Shown: piece by piece, positions 9,628 to 17,860 of the stretch
Numbering within the stretch: the stretch's first letter is position 1
How the letters are laid out: every line of letters begins with the position of its first letter
Assembly: GCA_022839625.1 (NCBI GenBank)
Contig: JALHJL010000004.1
Location: 182,539-246,538, forward strand
Length of the DNA: 64,000 nucleotides
Reading direction: 5' to 3'
DNA from: Phycisphaerales bacterium
Lineage (GTDB): Bacteria > Planctomycetota > Phycisphaerae > UBA1845 > Fen-1342
The notes under the pieces: model-generated
Seen by the model: the letters and a program-made list of their open reading frames with translations, nothing else
The model's database searches: none
What the model was told of the DNA's origin: nothing
Program-made: the position numbers and the translations under genes

Positions 9628-10098
9628 ATGCCCAAGCCCAGTGAACGACTCGGAGAGTTGAACCTGACCTTGCCGCCCGTCACCAAGCCAGTGGGGGCCT
9701 ACGTGCCCGCCTTGCAGTATGGCGATCGGCTGCTCTTGAGCGGGCAAATTCCCCTTCGCGACGGCAAGATGGCTTACACCGGCAAGGTGGGCGGCCCGTC
9801 CGGCCGAACGCTGGAGGACGCCCAGGCCGCCGCACGCCTGTGCGCGCTGAACGCGATCGGCGTTGCCGCGGACGCCGCCGGCGGAATCGACCACCTGGCC
9901 CGCGTCCTGAAGGTCGTCGTCTACGTCGCCTCGAGTGACGGGTTCACCGATCAGCACAAGGTTGCCAACGGCGCCAGCGACCTGCTGGCGGAAGTGTTCG
10001 GCGAGCAAGGCAAGCACGTCCGCGCCGCAGTCGGCGTCGCCGAGCTGCCGCTCAACGCCACCGTCGAGGTCGATGTGACGTTTGCCGTGCGCGGCTAG
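9628..10098 (+). CDS. RidA-family (YjgF/UK114) protein
   Basis: 156 aa from the ATG at 9628 with AGGGAG upstream. It belongs to the longer, ~150-residue subgroup of RidA-like proteins; typical segments are [42 protein letters not shown] and [15 protein letters not shown]. RidA trimers hydrolyse reactive enamine/imine intermediates, but this subgroup usually lacks the catalytic arginine setting of true RidA, so its activity is uncertain. It follows scpA by 36 bases and probably shares its transcript. Confidence 0.85.
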   Translation: MPKPSERLGELNLTLPPVTKPVGAYVPALQYGDRLLLSGQIPLRDGKMAYTGKVGGPSGRTLEDAQAAARLCALNAIGVAADAAGGIDHLARVLKVVVYVASSDGFTDQHKVANGASDLLAEVFGEQGKHVRAAVGVAELPLNATVEVDVTFAVRG

Positions 10099-10123
10099 CG
10101 CGGTTTCACACGTGCTCCGGCGG

Positions 10124-10186
10124 GTGCCACCGGCAGCTTGCTGCCAGAGTCGCCTGAAACACGGGCGGAAAAACCGCCCGTGGCAC
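10124..10186. repeat. cruciform-like palindromic repeat
   Basis: Outer arms GTGCCAC (10124-10130) and GTGGCAC (10180-10186) enclose two perfect hairpins: GGCAGC-TT-GCTGCC (10132-10145) and CACGGGCGG-A5-CCGCCCGTG (10160-10182). This outer-arm-plus-two-hairpins architecture recurs at 62670-62722. Confidence 0.6.
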
Positions 10187-10340
10187 GGGACCGAACGTGA
10201 AACCGCTCTGCGGCCCGTCGTCCGCGCGCGGGGCCGGTGGCTCGCGACACGCGATCGGGCACCGCCAACCAGGCGGCCGACTCGCACGGTACGCCGGCAC
10301 CGGCGCGTTTTGCGGCGCCGGGCGCGAGAGTTGGAGCACC

Positions 10341-11240
10341 ATGCCTCCGGCACAAGCGGCATTGGGAATCGACATCGGCGGCACGCACGTGCGCACCGGA
10401 CTGGTCTCCGCCGCCGGAGCCGTTGTCGCTCGCGCCGCGTCACCGTTGCCACGGGGAGGCGATCCGGTACAACTCAGCGCACTCCTCGCGCAGCACGTCC
10501 AACAAGTCCTCCCCGGCAAAGAGTGCACCGTTTCGGCCGTCGGCGTCGCGGTGCCCGGCATTTGGGACCGGCAAACGGGCCTCATGCAGCAGGCGCTCAA
10601 CTTGCCGCACCTCGAAGGCGTCAACCTCCGGCAGCTCTTCGCGCGCGCGTTCGGCCGGCCCGTGCTGGTCGAAAGCGACGTGAACGCCGCCGGCTGGGCC
10701 CAGTGGCACGCCACGGAGCCGCGCCCCGAGCGCTTCGTCTATCTGTCGATCGGCACGGGCGTCGGCGGCAGTGTCATCCTGGGCGGACAGATCGTGCGAC
10801 ACTCGCGGGGGGGGGCAGGGCACTTCGGACACCTGATCGTCGACACGTCGCCGGATGCACCGCCCTGCCGCTGCGGAGCCCGCGGTTGCCTGGAAGCGCT
10901 GGTCAGCGGACCGGCGCTGCTGCCCGGCGACACTCAGGGACCAGACCGCGCCTGCCGGGCATTGGCAATCGCCCTCGTTCAATTGGCGGTGATCTACGCA
11001 CCGGACGTAATCTCGCTCGGCGGCGGTGTGATCGACCATCGGCCGGAGCTGCCCGCCTCGGTCGCGGCCGTTTTCCAGCGCGCGCGCAGCAGCCTCGTAC
11101 CGGCCGGCATCCAGGTCCAGCGTGCCTCGCTCTCGTCGGACGAAGCCGGCATCCGCGGCGCCGCGCTTCTGGCGCTCCATGCGTTGTCTGGCGACACCGC
11201 CGGGACGAAGGACGAGACGCAGGACGGAGAAATGGGCTGA
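10341..11240 (+). CDS. ROK family sugar kinase (glucokinase-like)
   Basis: 299 aa. The ATG at 10341 lies five bases after TTGGAG and directly before the phosphate-binding motif GIDIGGTHVRTG (residues 9-20). The ROK zinc signature is visible as CRCGARGCLEAL near residue 174, and VNAAGWAQWHA and IGTGVGGSVI match glucokinase/N-acetylmannosamine kinase-type enzymes. It would phosphorylate a hexose or amino sugar with ATP. The exact sugar is not evident, and no sugar transporter or regulator is adjacent. Confidence 0.85.
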   Translation: MPPAQAALGIDIGGTHVRTGLVSAAGAVVARAASPLPRGGDPVQLSALLAQHVQQVLPGKECTVSAVGVAVPGIWDRQTGLMQQALNLPHLEGVNLRQLFARAFGRPVLVESDVNAAGWAQWHATEPRPERFVYLSIGTGVGGSVILGGQIVRHSRGGAGHFGHLIVDTSPDAPPCRCGARGCLEALVSGPALLPGDTQGPDRACRALAIALVQLAVIYAPDVISLGGGVIDHRPELPASVAAVFQRARSSLVPAGIQVQRASLSSDEAGIRGAALLALHALSGDTAGTKDETQDGEMG

Positions 11241-11472
11241 CGTAGCGACTCACGGCGCTGTGTCAAACGCGGGCCGGCGTCGTCTATCTGTGGGGGAGCC
11301 TGCGCACGGTAGCTGAGAGCGGCGGACCGCGAGGGAGCAGCGGGCCCCCGGGAACTTCCCGGTTGGCTCCGACCAAGGCGGCCGTCACCGTGCCACGGGC
11401 AACACCTGGGGCCACTGCGCGCCGCGGCACCGCTGGGACTCTCGTCGGGCGCGCAACTGTGCAAGCGCGATT

Positions 11473-11512
11473 GAGCCTGCTGGGACACCCGCACCGCCCT
11501 GGCAGGCTCTTT
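11473..11512. terminator. possible bidirectional terminator hairpin
   Basis: GAGCCTGC (11473-11480) pairs with GCAGGCTC (11502-11509) and is followed by TTT. It lies between the convergent ROK kinase and the B12-binding gene. The loop is long (21 bases), so efficiency is doubtful. Confidence 0.3.
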
Positions 11513-11528
11513 CGCCGTGCGCTGGGTC

Positions 11529-12254
11529 TTACGCGGTGACGGTGGCCGGCGTGGCAGCCTTGCGCCGCCGTCGACGTTTCTTGACGACCCCGACGCGCGG
11601 CGCGTTCGGCGTACGCGGCTCGAGTTCGTTGGCGGCCGTCAGCACGCCGCGCAGGTCGTCGCAGCAGGCGTCGGCGCCGATCTCGCGCCACAGGCCGTCG
11701 GCCCGGTTGAAGATGCCGCCGATGACCACGATGTTCATCGTCGGGCAGGTACCGACGTCGCGAATCCGCTCGATCATGGCCCGTGTGCTGGGGACCGCCT
11801 CCGGGTGTGCCCCGAAGATCAGAAACACTTCGGGCCGAATCTCGCCCACCAGCGCCAGGATTTCGTCGTCGGGGACGCCGCCGCCCACGAAGAAGACCTC
11901 CCAGCCGTCGGCCTGCAACAGGTCGCCGACCATCTGGGCGCCCAGTTCCTCATGCCCCGCTTCCGCGCACGCGATCAGCATGCGCTTGCCGTGCGGCGGC
12001 TTCTTCGGCAGGTGCGCCTGCAATTGGTCCGCCGCCGCCCGGTTTATGCGGCAGGCCATGTGCTCGGTGGCCGTGTTGATGCGGTCGTCGCGAAAGAGCC
12101 GCTCGACCTGGGCCATCGCTGGCCAGATCACTTCACAGATCAGCTTCTCCGAGGGGACCCCGCTCTGCAAAGCCGAGGCGATGAGCTCGAAACACTCAGC
12201 CCGGCGACCGCCCAGAAGAGGTTGCAGGTAGCGCGTCAGAAAGGGCTCCGGCAT
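11529..12254 (-). CDS. cobalamin-binding domain protein (CarH/MtaC-like modules)
   Basis: 241 aa from the ATG at 12254, nine bases after GGAG; the frame is open upstream to 12410. Residues ~10-85 look like the four-helix B12 cap domain and carry F54-x9-E64-H65, the counterpart of the Wx9EH motif of CarH-type light sensors with Trp replaced by Phe. Residues ~90-215 are the Rossmann-like B12 domain (DLLQADGWEVFFVGGGVPDD). The lower-ligand motif, normally D/ExHxxG, reads EAGHEELG, so the His is displaced by one residue. A basic tail RRRRRK closes the protein. No MerR or methyltransferase domain is attached. It is probably a sensor or corrinoid carrier; the role is unproven. Confidence 0.75.
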   Translation of the reverse strand: MPEPFLTRYLQPLLGGRRAECFELIASALQSGVPSEKLICEVIWPAMAQVERLFRDDRINTATEHMACRINRAAADQLQAHLPKKPPHGKRMLIACAEAGHEELGAQMVGDLLQADGWEVFFVGGGVPDDEILALVGEIRPEVFLIFGAHPEAVPSTRAMIERIRDVGTCPTMNIVVIGGIFNRADGLWREIGADACCDDLRGVLTAANELEPRTPNAPRVGVVKKRRRRRKAATPATVTA

Positions 12255-12743
12255 GGATGGAGTCTCCGAAAACTGCCCGCCGCTGGCCGCTTCCGCAGCC
12301 GGTCCAGTCATCGGACCCTGGCGGGCGTAACCCAGGCACCCGCAGCATCCATGCCGACGGTGACAAATTGTCGCTTTCAGGAACCGGTTGGGGGGTGAAA
12401 CCTCCAGCAACCCGCCAACCCCTGCTCGTCCGTCGCTATCGGGGGGCAGCGCACCGCGACTTGAGAGGCCCCGCGGCGGAAATACCGCCCACCGCCCCGC
12501 TCGGGCGCACGAGTCGCTGCGTCCGAGAATCGCTCTGGGCGCCGCGTCGGCGATGCCAATGTTTCTCGGAACGTGGGTCCCCGACGAAGGTCTGGGCGGT
12601 GGACCTTGCCGTCCGGCCCTGCGCCCGAGCGGGGCCGGTCGAACCTGCGCTGCGCGCCCTGTCCCGCCGGCTTGACAGGGCAGGCGCAGCGCGTAACGTA
12701 GGGCCTGTTAGCGGCAGGCCCTAGGATATGAGGAGTGTCGCGG
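12255..12743. other. 489-base spacer rich in inverted repeats
   Basis: No credible protein gene. The stretch from 12385 to 12723 holds a chain of strong inverted repeats described under the ncRNA candidate. The part from 12255 to 12384 shows nothing I can name. Confidence 0.5.
12385..12723 (+). ncRNA. candidate structured RNA (strand uncertain)
   Basis: Successive pairings on this strand are as follows. GGTTGG-G-GGGT pairs with ACCC-G-CCAACC (12385-12419). GGCGG-AAATA-CCGCC forms a hairpin at 12475-12489. A perfect 16-bp long-range stem joins 12494-12509 to 12620-12635. Inside that stem, TCCGAGAA/TTCTCGGA (12522-12529 with 12563-12570) and GGTCC/GGACC (12576-12605) pair. A 17-bp stem with a 2-nt bulge spans 12647-12692. 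A 9-bp hairpin TAGGGCCTG/CAGGCCCTA closes at 12699-12723. I do not find the conserved cores of RNase P RNA, tmRNA, SRP RNA or a cobalamin riboswitch. A cluster of palindromic repeats is the alternative. Confidence 0.35.
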
Positions 12744-12926
12744 ATGCGGCCAAAGTGGGTCCGGTGTCAGAAATGGTGCGTGGTCCTGGCCAACGGCGGG
12801 GTCACGCTGGGCATCCTGCAAGGCTTCGGCCTCATCGACTGGGCCAGCCTTTTCGCCGAATTCCTGGCCACGTGGCTGTCCGTCCTGGTAACGCTCTTGT
12901 TGGGCGGCGAGGTCCGGCTAAGCTGA
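12744..12926 (+). CDS. small membrane protein, 60 aa
   Basis: The ATG at 12744 lies nine bases after GAGGAG. A short basic N-terminus (MRPKWVRCQK) is followed by two hydrophobic stretches, about residues 12-28 (VVLANGGVTLGILQGFG) and 35-52 (LFAEFLATWLSVLVTLLL), ending in GGEVRLS. This is a plausible small inner-membrane protein of unknown function. It sits downstream of the structured spacer and 112 bases before trigger factor. I do not recognise the family. Confidence 0.5.
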   Translation: MRPKWVRCQKWCVVLANGGVTLGILQGFGLIDWASLFAEFLATWLSVLVTLLLGGEVRLS

Positions 12927-13038
12927 ACAACAGCGGCCATCTCGGCGGCGCAGAAGCAGCCCTCCCCGCGACTTGGGCGCCGGAGCGCCCGCGGACGCAC
13001 GTGAACCGATCTGAGCCCAGCAATCACGGGAGCTGAAC

Positions 13039-14529
13039 ATGGATATTCCCGGCGCAGCCGGCACCGCGGACCGCGAGGCCCTCCAGAAGGCCCAGGAAGA
13101 GTCCGAGCGCCTCCTGGACGAGCTGAAGAAGGAGGTGCGTTGCGAGGCGCGCGAGATTGGCGTCCTCCGCAAGGAGCTCCTGATCACCGTGCCCGCCAAG
13201 GTCATCGCGGACCACATGGAGCACAACTACTCGGAGCTGGTGCATGACGCCTTCGTGCCGGGCTTCCGCAAAGGCCGGGCGCCGCGCCGCTTGATCGAGA
13301 AGCGCTATGGGGCGGAAGTCCGGCAGTCGCTCACCTCGTCGGTCGTCGCCCAGTCCTTCTTCGCCGCCGTCGAGAACGAGAAGCTCGACGTGCTCGGCGA
13401 CCCGTTGTTCAGCATCAGCGCCGACACGGGCACCAAGCTGATGGACATCGACGAAGCTCTCCAGCACCTCAAGCTGCCGGAAACCGGCGATTTCGGCTAC
13501 CGCTGCGAGATCGAGCTCAAGCCCCAGTTCGAGTTGCCCGAACTGAAGGGCATCCCGGTCAAGACCCCGGAGGTCCAGGTCACGGACGCCATGGTCGAAG
13601 AGCACATGCTCCAGCGCCGCAAGATCCGCGGCCGCCTGGAGCCCGTGAGCGAGGGGGCGGCCGCCAAGGACGACCTCGTGATCGCCGACGTCGTCCTGAC
13701 CGTGGCGGGCCAGGAAATCAAGCGCGAGGACAACGTGACCGTCGGCGTACGTCCGGCCCGCATCGAGGGCATCGTCCTGCAATCGCTGGACGAGGTTCTG
13801 ACCGGCGTTCGCACCGGTGAGATGCGCACCGCTTCGTGCACCATCCCCGATGACTTCGAGCGCCCGGACCTGCGCGGCCAGGCCGGCCAGTTCGAGTTCA
13901 AGGTCCATGAGATCAAGCGGCTGGTCCCCGAACCGCTGCCGGAGTTTCTCCAGGCGTGGGGCTTTGACAGCGAGGCGGACGCCCGCAGCCACGTCCGCGA
14001 GGAACTCGAGACCGAACGCAGCGAGATGATCGAGCGGGCCAAGAAGGCCCAGGTCGAACAGTACCTGCTGCAAAACACCACCCTCGACCTGCCGCTGGAC
14101 TTCTCCGCCCGCCAGACCGAGCGCGCCGTGCTGCGGCACGTGATCGACCTCCAGCGGCGCGGCGTGCCGCTGCCCGACATCGAGGCCCGCATCGATGAGC
14201 TGCGCACGTCTGCCACGGAGCAGGTGGCCGTCGAGCTGAAGCTCGGCTTCATCTTCGAGAAGGTCGCCGAGCAACTTGAAGTGGACGTCATGGACGAGGA
14301 GGTGAACACGGAAATCGCCCGGATCGCGCGGCGGTACAATCGCCGGTTCGACCGGGTCCGCGACGAGCTGCAGGCCCGCGGCCTGCTTACCCAGTTGGTG
14401 GAGCAGATCCGCCAGAACAAGTGCGTCGAGCAGTTGTTGACACAGGCGACGTTCGAGGAGGCGCCGGCCGGGCCGGCCAAGGCCGAGCCGGGTCGCCCGG
14501 GCGTCAAGTCGGCCCTGGAGTCAGAGTGA
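13039..14529 (+). CDS. tig: trigger factor
   Basis: 496 aa ribosome-bound chaperone for nascent chains. The ribosome-binding signature GFRKGRAPRRLIEKRYG is at about residues 75-91. A central PPIase-like region follows, with a helical C-terminal substrate domain (EVNTEIARIARRYNRRFD). The family is 430-490 aa. The N-terminus here has an extra helical, Glu-rich stretch of ~25 residues before the ribosome-binding domain. The ATG has GGGAG upstream. It heads an operon with two clpP genes, the common tig-clpP order, although clpX is absent from the window. Confidence 0.93.
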   Translation: MDIPGAAGTADREALQKAQEESERLLDELKKEVRCEAREIGVLRKELLITVPAKVIADHMEHNYSELVHDAFVPGFRKGRAPRRLIEKRYGAEVRQSLTSSVVAQSFFAAVENEKLDVLGDPLFSISADTGTKLMDIDEALQHLKLPETGDFGYRCEIELKPQFELPELKGIPVKTPEVQVTDAMVEEHMLQRRKIRGRLEPVSEGAAAKDDLVIADVVLTVAGQEIKREDNVTVGVRPARIEGIVLQSLDEVLTGVRTGEMRTASCTIPDDFERPDLRGQAGQFEFKVHEIKRLVPEPLPEFLQAWGFDSEADARSHVREELETERSEMIERAKKAQVEQYLLQNTTLDLPLDFSARQTERAVLRHVIDLQRRGVPLPDIEARIDELRTSATEQVAVELKLGFIFEKVAEQLEVDVMDEEVNTEIARIARRYNRRFDRVRDELQARGLLTQLVEQIRQNKCVEQLLTQATFEEAPAGPAKAEPGRPGVKSALESE

Positions 14530-14557
14530 CGGCGCCCGGCCATTGTGAGGAGAACCC

Positions 14558-15196
14558 ATGACGTACTGGCCGGACCACCCCCGGTTCAAGGCCCAAGGCG
14601 GTCAGATGCAGGCTTGGCGCCAGATGGGGCTGAACGAGCTCCTGCTGGAGAACCGGATCATCTTTCTCGACTTGCCGCTGGATCCGCGCATCACCATCAA
14701 CAGCAGCACGGTCTGCTCGCACGTGATCAAGAGCATGCTGTACTTGCAGTCCATCAAGCGCGACCAGGACATTCACCTGTACATCAACTGCCCCGGCGGG
14801 GACATCGACGACACCCTGGCGATCTACGACACGATGCGCTTCCTGAACTGCGAGGTGGCCACGTACTGCGTCGGCGGGGCCGCCAGCGGCGCGGCGCTGA
14901 TCCTGGCCGCGGGCACCAGGGGCAAGCGCTACGCCCTGCCGCACGCCAAGATCATGATCCACCAGCCCTGGGGGTACGTGGCCGGCCAGGCCACGGACAT
15001 GCGCATCCAGGCCGACGAGATCCTGCGGGTCAAGCAAACGATGATCGCGATCCTCTCGCAGCACACCGGCAAGCCCGGAGAGCAGATCGCCAAGGACATC
15101 GAGCGCGACCGCTACATGAGCGCCGAGGAGGCCAAGGAATACGGGCTGATTGACGAAATCCTCGAAGAGGCCAAGGTCGACAAGAAGAAGAAGTGA
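14558..15196 (+). CDS. clpP: ClpP protease subunit (copy 1)
   Basis: 212 aa, start after GAGGAG. Serine peptidase of the Clp system. The triad maps to S110 (GGAASGAA), H135 (MIHQPWG) and D184 (ERDRYMSAEEA) with the standard 25 and 49 residue spacings. The N-terminal ~30 residues (MTYWPDHPRFKAQGG) are unusual and longer than in E. coli after processing. A lysine-rich end (DKKKK) closes it. It lies 28 bases after tig and its stop abuts the second clpP. The pair likely forms a mixed ClpP1P2 barrel (inference). Confidence 0.93.
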   Translation: MTYWPDHPRFKAQGGQMQAWRQMGLNELLLENRIIFLDLPLDPRITINSSTVCSHVIKSMLYLQSIKRDQDIHLYINCPGGDIDDTLAIYDTMRFLNCEVATYCVGGAASGAALILAAGTRGKRYALPHAKIMIHQPWGYVAGQATDMRIQADEILRVKQTMIAILSQHTGKPGEQIAKDIERDRYMSAEEAKEYGLIDEILEEAKVDKKKK

Positions 15197-15210
15197 GAGG
15201 CATCCGACGC

Positions 15211-15849
15211 ATGACCAGATTGCAGACGCTCGTCCCCATCGTCGTCGAGAAGGAAGGCCGCGCCGAGCGCGCCTACGACATCTACTCGCGGCTCCTCAAG
15301 GACCGCATCATCTTCCTCGGCGACGAGGTCGAGGCCAACCTGTCCAACGTGGTCATCGCCCAGATGCTGTACCTGGCCAACGAGGACCGCAAGGCCGACA
15401 TCCACCTGTACATCAACTCGCCCGGCGGCTCGGTCTACAGCGGCATGGGCATCTACGACACCATGCAGTTTGTGCCCTGCCCGGTGGCGACCTACGTGCT
15501 CGGCGCCGCCGCGAGCATGGCCGCCCTGCTCGCCGCCGCCGGCACCCCCGGCAGACGCTTCGTGCTCCCGCACTCGCGCTTGATGATTCATCAACCGCTG
15601 GGCGGTGCCAAGGGCCCCGCGACCGACATCCGCATCGAGCTGGATGAGATGCTCCGCACGCAGAAGCAGCTCTACGAGGTGCTCGCCAAGCACACCGGCA
15701 AGAGCATCGAGCAAATCACCGCCGACTGCGATCGGAACAACTGGATGGACGCCGAAGAAGCCGTGACGTACGGCCTGGCGGACAAACTGCTCGCCGCCAT
15801 GCCCGAGCCCGCGGCGCCGGCCCTGCGTCCCGTCGACCCCCCGCAGTAG
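15211..15849 (+). CDS. clpP: ClpP protease subunit (copy 2) with Ser-His-Asn triad
   Basis: 212 aa from the ATG at 15211; an in-frame GTG at 15193 overlaps the clpP1 stop but has a poorer ribosome site. Catalytic S102 (GAAASMAA) and H127 (MIHQPLG) are in place. At the expected Asp position the sequence reads DCDRNNWMDAEEA, so residue 176 is Asn. Such DxDRN ClpPs exist in other phyla, and the neighbouring copy keeps Asp. It has a Pro/Ala-rich C-terminal tail. It forms an operon with tig and clpP1. Confidence 0.92.
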   Translation: MTRLQTLVPIVVEKEGRAERAYDIYSRLLKDRIIFLGDEVEANLSNVVIAQMLYLANEDRKADIHLYINSPGGSVYSGMGIYDTMQFVPCPVATYVLGAAASMAALLAAAGTPGRRFVLPHSRLMIHQPLGGAKGPATDIRIELDEMLRTQKQLYEVLAKHTGKSIEQITADCDRNNWMDAEEAVTYGLADKLLAAMPEPAAPALRPVDPPQ

Positions 15850-15907
15850 CGACGCTGAGCACCGGCCAGCCCCGGGCCAAGCGGGCACGCCCGCGGCGGA
15901 ATGGAAC

Positions 15908-16537
15908 ATGGACCACGCAAGTCGCCGACAGGTAGGGCTTCGCTCTTCGGTCGCCACCCTTGCCGTGGGACTGCTGGTCGCCGGCTGCCAGTCCCCCGCC
16001 GAGATCAGCCTCCGCCGTGAGATCACCGGCCTGCGCGAGACGATCAAGCAGAAAGACCATCAGCTCGTCGCCCAGAAGGCGACGATCGACGAGCTGAACG
16101 CCCAGCTCGCGGTCGCCCGCTCCATCTCCGAGGAGGACCTCAAGCGGGTCTTCTACCCCGAGCGGCTCATCATCGACCGCCTGTCCGGTGGCGCGGACTA
16201 CGACGGGAAACCCGGCGACGACGGCGTGACCGTGTATCTCAAGCCCGTGGACAAGGACGGGGACGTCATCAAAGTCGCCGGCGACATCCGCATACAGCTC
16301 TTCGACCTCGCCGCTCCCCCGGCCCGCAATCTCGTCGGCGAGTATTTCATCCCGGTGGACCAGGTCGGGCAGCTCTGGCACGGGAAGCTCCTGACCAACC
16401 ACTACACGATCAAGTGCCCCTGGCCCAAACCACCCGACAACACCGAGCTCACCATCCGGGCCACCTTCGTGGACTACCTGACCAAGCGCGTCGTCTCCGC
16501 CCAGGCAACCTGCCAGGTGCGATTGCCGCCGGACTGA
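15908..16537 (+). CDS. lipoprotein with coiled coil
   Basis: 209 aa. The N-terminus MDHASRRQVGLRSSVATLAV leads to the lipobox LVAGC (Cys about 27), so it is a predicted lipoprotein. Residues ~32-70 (SLRREITGLRETIKQKDHQL) form a likely coiled coil. The rest is a beta-rich domain of ~140 residues without a motif I recognise. It lies 58 bases downstream of clpP2 and may be co-transcribed. Function unknown. Confidence 0.75.
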   Translation: MDHASRRQVGLRSSVATLAVGLLVAGCQSPAEISLRREITGLRETIKQKDHQLVAQKATIDELNAQLAVARSISEEDLKRVFYPERLIIDRLSGGADYDGKPGDDGVTVYLKPVDKDGDVIKVAGDIRIQLFDLAAPPARNLVGEYFIPVDQVGQLWHGKLLTNHYTIKCPWPKPPDNTELTIRATFVDYLTKRVVSAQATCQVRLPPD

Positions 16538-16660
16538 TCGCACGCTCTTTTCCGGCGGCCCGCGGCAACCCGCTCCGCGGCGTTCCTGCGGCGCTTGTCA
16601 ATCCGGCCGGGTCGGCTACAGTACTTGTTTTTGCAGGGTTTCCTGGCCCACGGAGCATGT

Positions 16661-17764
16661 ATGAACCGTCCCATTCGCGCCCTGATCGCCAAGATCGGCC
16701 TCGACGGCCACGACCGGGGCGCCAAGCTCATCGTCCGCAACCTCCGCGACGCCGGCATGGAGGTGATCTACACCGGCCTGTGGCAGACGCCGGCCTCCAC
16801 GGTACACGCCGCCCTCCAGGAGGACGTCGATGTGGTGGGCGTCAGCCTCTTGTCGGCGGCCCACCTCACGATCATGCCGGAGCTGCGCCGCCTCTGCACG
16901 GACGCGGGCATCCCCAACGTCCCGATCACGGTGGGCGGGATCATTCCCGAGGAAGACCACGCGCCCCTGCGCGAAGCCAGAATCGACGGGATCTTCAACC
17001 CCGGCACGCCCACGAAGTCCATCGTCGAGGCCTTCCAACAGCTCGCCGCCCGATACCGCGGCGAGTGGCCCCAGACGCGGCCGGACATTTCGACCCCGCA
17101 CGGGTTGGCGCGGGCGATCACGCTGGTCACCGATGGGCAAGCCCAGCAACTCGAGCCAATCGCGGACCCCGCCCGGAAACCGGTCACGGTCGGCATCACG
17201 GGGTCTCCCGGCGTCGGCAAGAGCACTTTCATCGGCAAGCTGGCCCGTGGCCTCCGAGAACGCGGCCACCGTGTGGCCGTCATCGCCGTTGACCCGACCA
17301 GCCCGATCACCGGCGGGTCGGTCCTCGGCGACCGCCTCCGCATCATGACCAGCGAGCCCGACCACGGGCTGTTTGTCCGCAGCCTCGCCTCGAGCGGGCA
17401 AGCGGGCGGCTTGGCGCCGCATTGTGCGGCGATCGCGCGGCTGGTAGGTGCCGCCGGCTACGAGATCGTCCTGATCGAGACGGTCGGTGCGGGCCAGAAC
17501 GACACCGACGTGCGGCACGTCGCCGCGGATGTGCTGCTGCTCCTCATGCCGGGCGCGGGCGATGCGATCCAGTTCGCCAAGGCCGGCGTGTTCGAGATCG
17601 CGACGGGTTTCGTGGTGAACAAGGCCGACCTGCCGAACGTGGACGTCACGCTCCGCCAGCTCAAGGAGGCCCTGGAGGACAAGCGCCCGATCTGGCAAGT
17701 GAGTTCGCTTCGGAACGAGGGCATCGCGCCGCTGTGCGACTGGTTGGAGCAGAAGTCGGCATAG
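16661..17764 (+). CDS. fusion of B12-binding domain and MeaB-type G-protein chaperone
   Basis: 367 aa from the ATG at 16661 with CGGAG upstream. Residues 1-135 are the cobalamin domain of methylmalonyl-CoA mutase type: KIGLDGHDRGAK gives the D15-x-H17-x-x-G20 signature. Residues ~170-367 are a MeaB/ArgK GTPase with P-loop GSPGVGKST, SVLGDRLRI, ETVGAGQND and NKAD. MeaB loads and repairs adenosylcobalamin on the mutase. The order B12 domain then G-domain is that of the N-terminal half of IcmF-type mutases, but the substrate-binding barrel is missing, so it must act with a separate large subunit encoded elsewhere. Propionate use via prpE fits. Confidence 0.88.
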   Translation: MNRPIRALIAKIGLDGHDRGAKLIVRNLRDAGMEVIYTGLWQTPASTVHAALQEDVDVVGVSLLSAAHLTIMPELRRLCTDAGIPNVPITVGGIIPEEDHAPLREARIDGIFNPGTPTKSIVEAFQQLAARYRGEWPQTRPDISTPHGLARAITLVTDGQAQQLEPIADPARKPVTVGITGSPGVGKSTFIGKLARGLRERGHRVAVIAVDPTSPITGGSVLGDRLRIMTSEPDHGLFVRSLASSGQAGGLAPHCAAIARLVGAAGYEIVLIETVGAGQNDTDVRHVAADVLLLLMPGAGDAIQFAKAGVFEIATGFVVNKADLPNVDVTLRQLKEALEDKRPIWQVSSLRNEGIAPLCDWLEQKSA

Positions 17765-17860
17765 GCCGGGCTGGGCGACCGCCGGGCCGCGCGCGTACGT
17801 CACGCCCCGCGAATGCGCCGGCCGATCACCGCCTTCGGACTCTGGCTCTGAGATTCTGAC

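Noticed and set aside
12255..12500. Cobalamin riboswitch upstream of the minus-strand B12-binding gene
   Set aside because: The B12-box (GCCACTG) and the characteristic core are not found on either strand.
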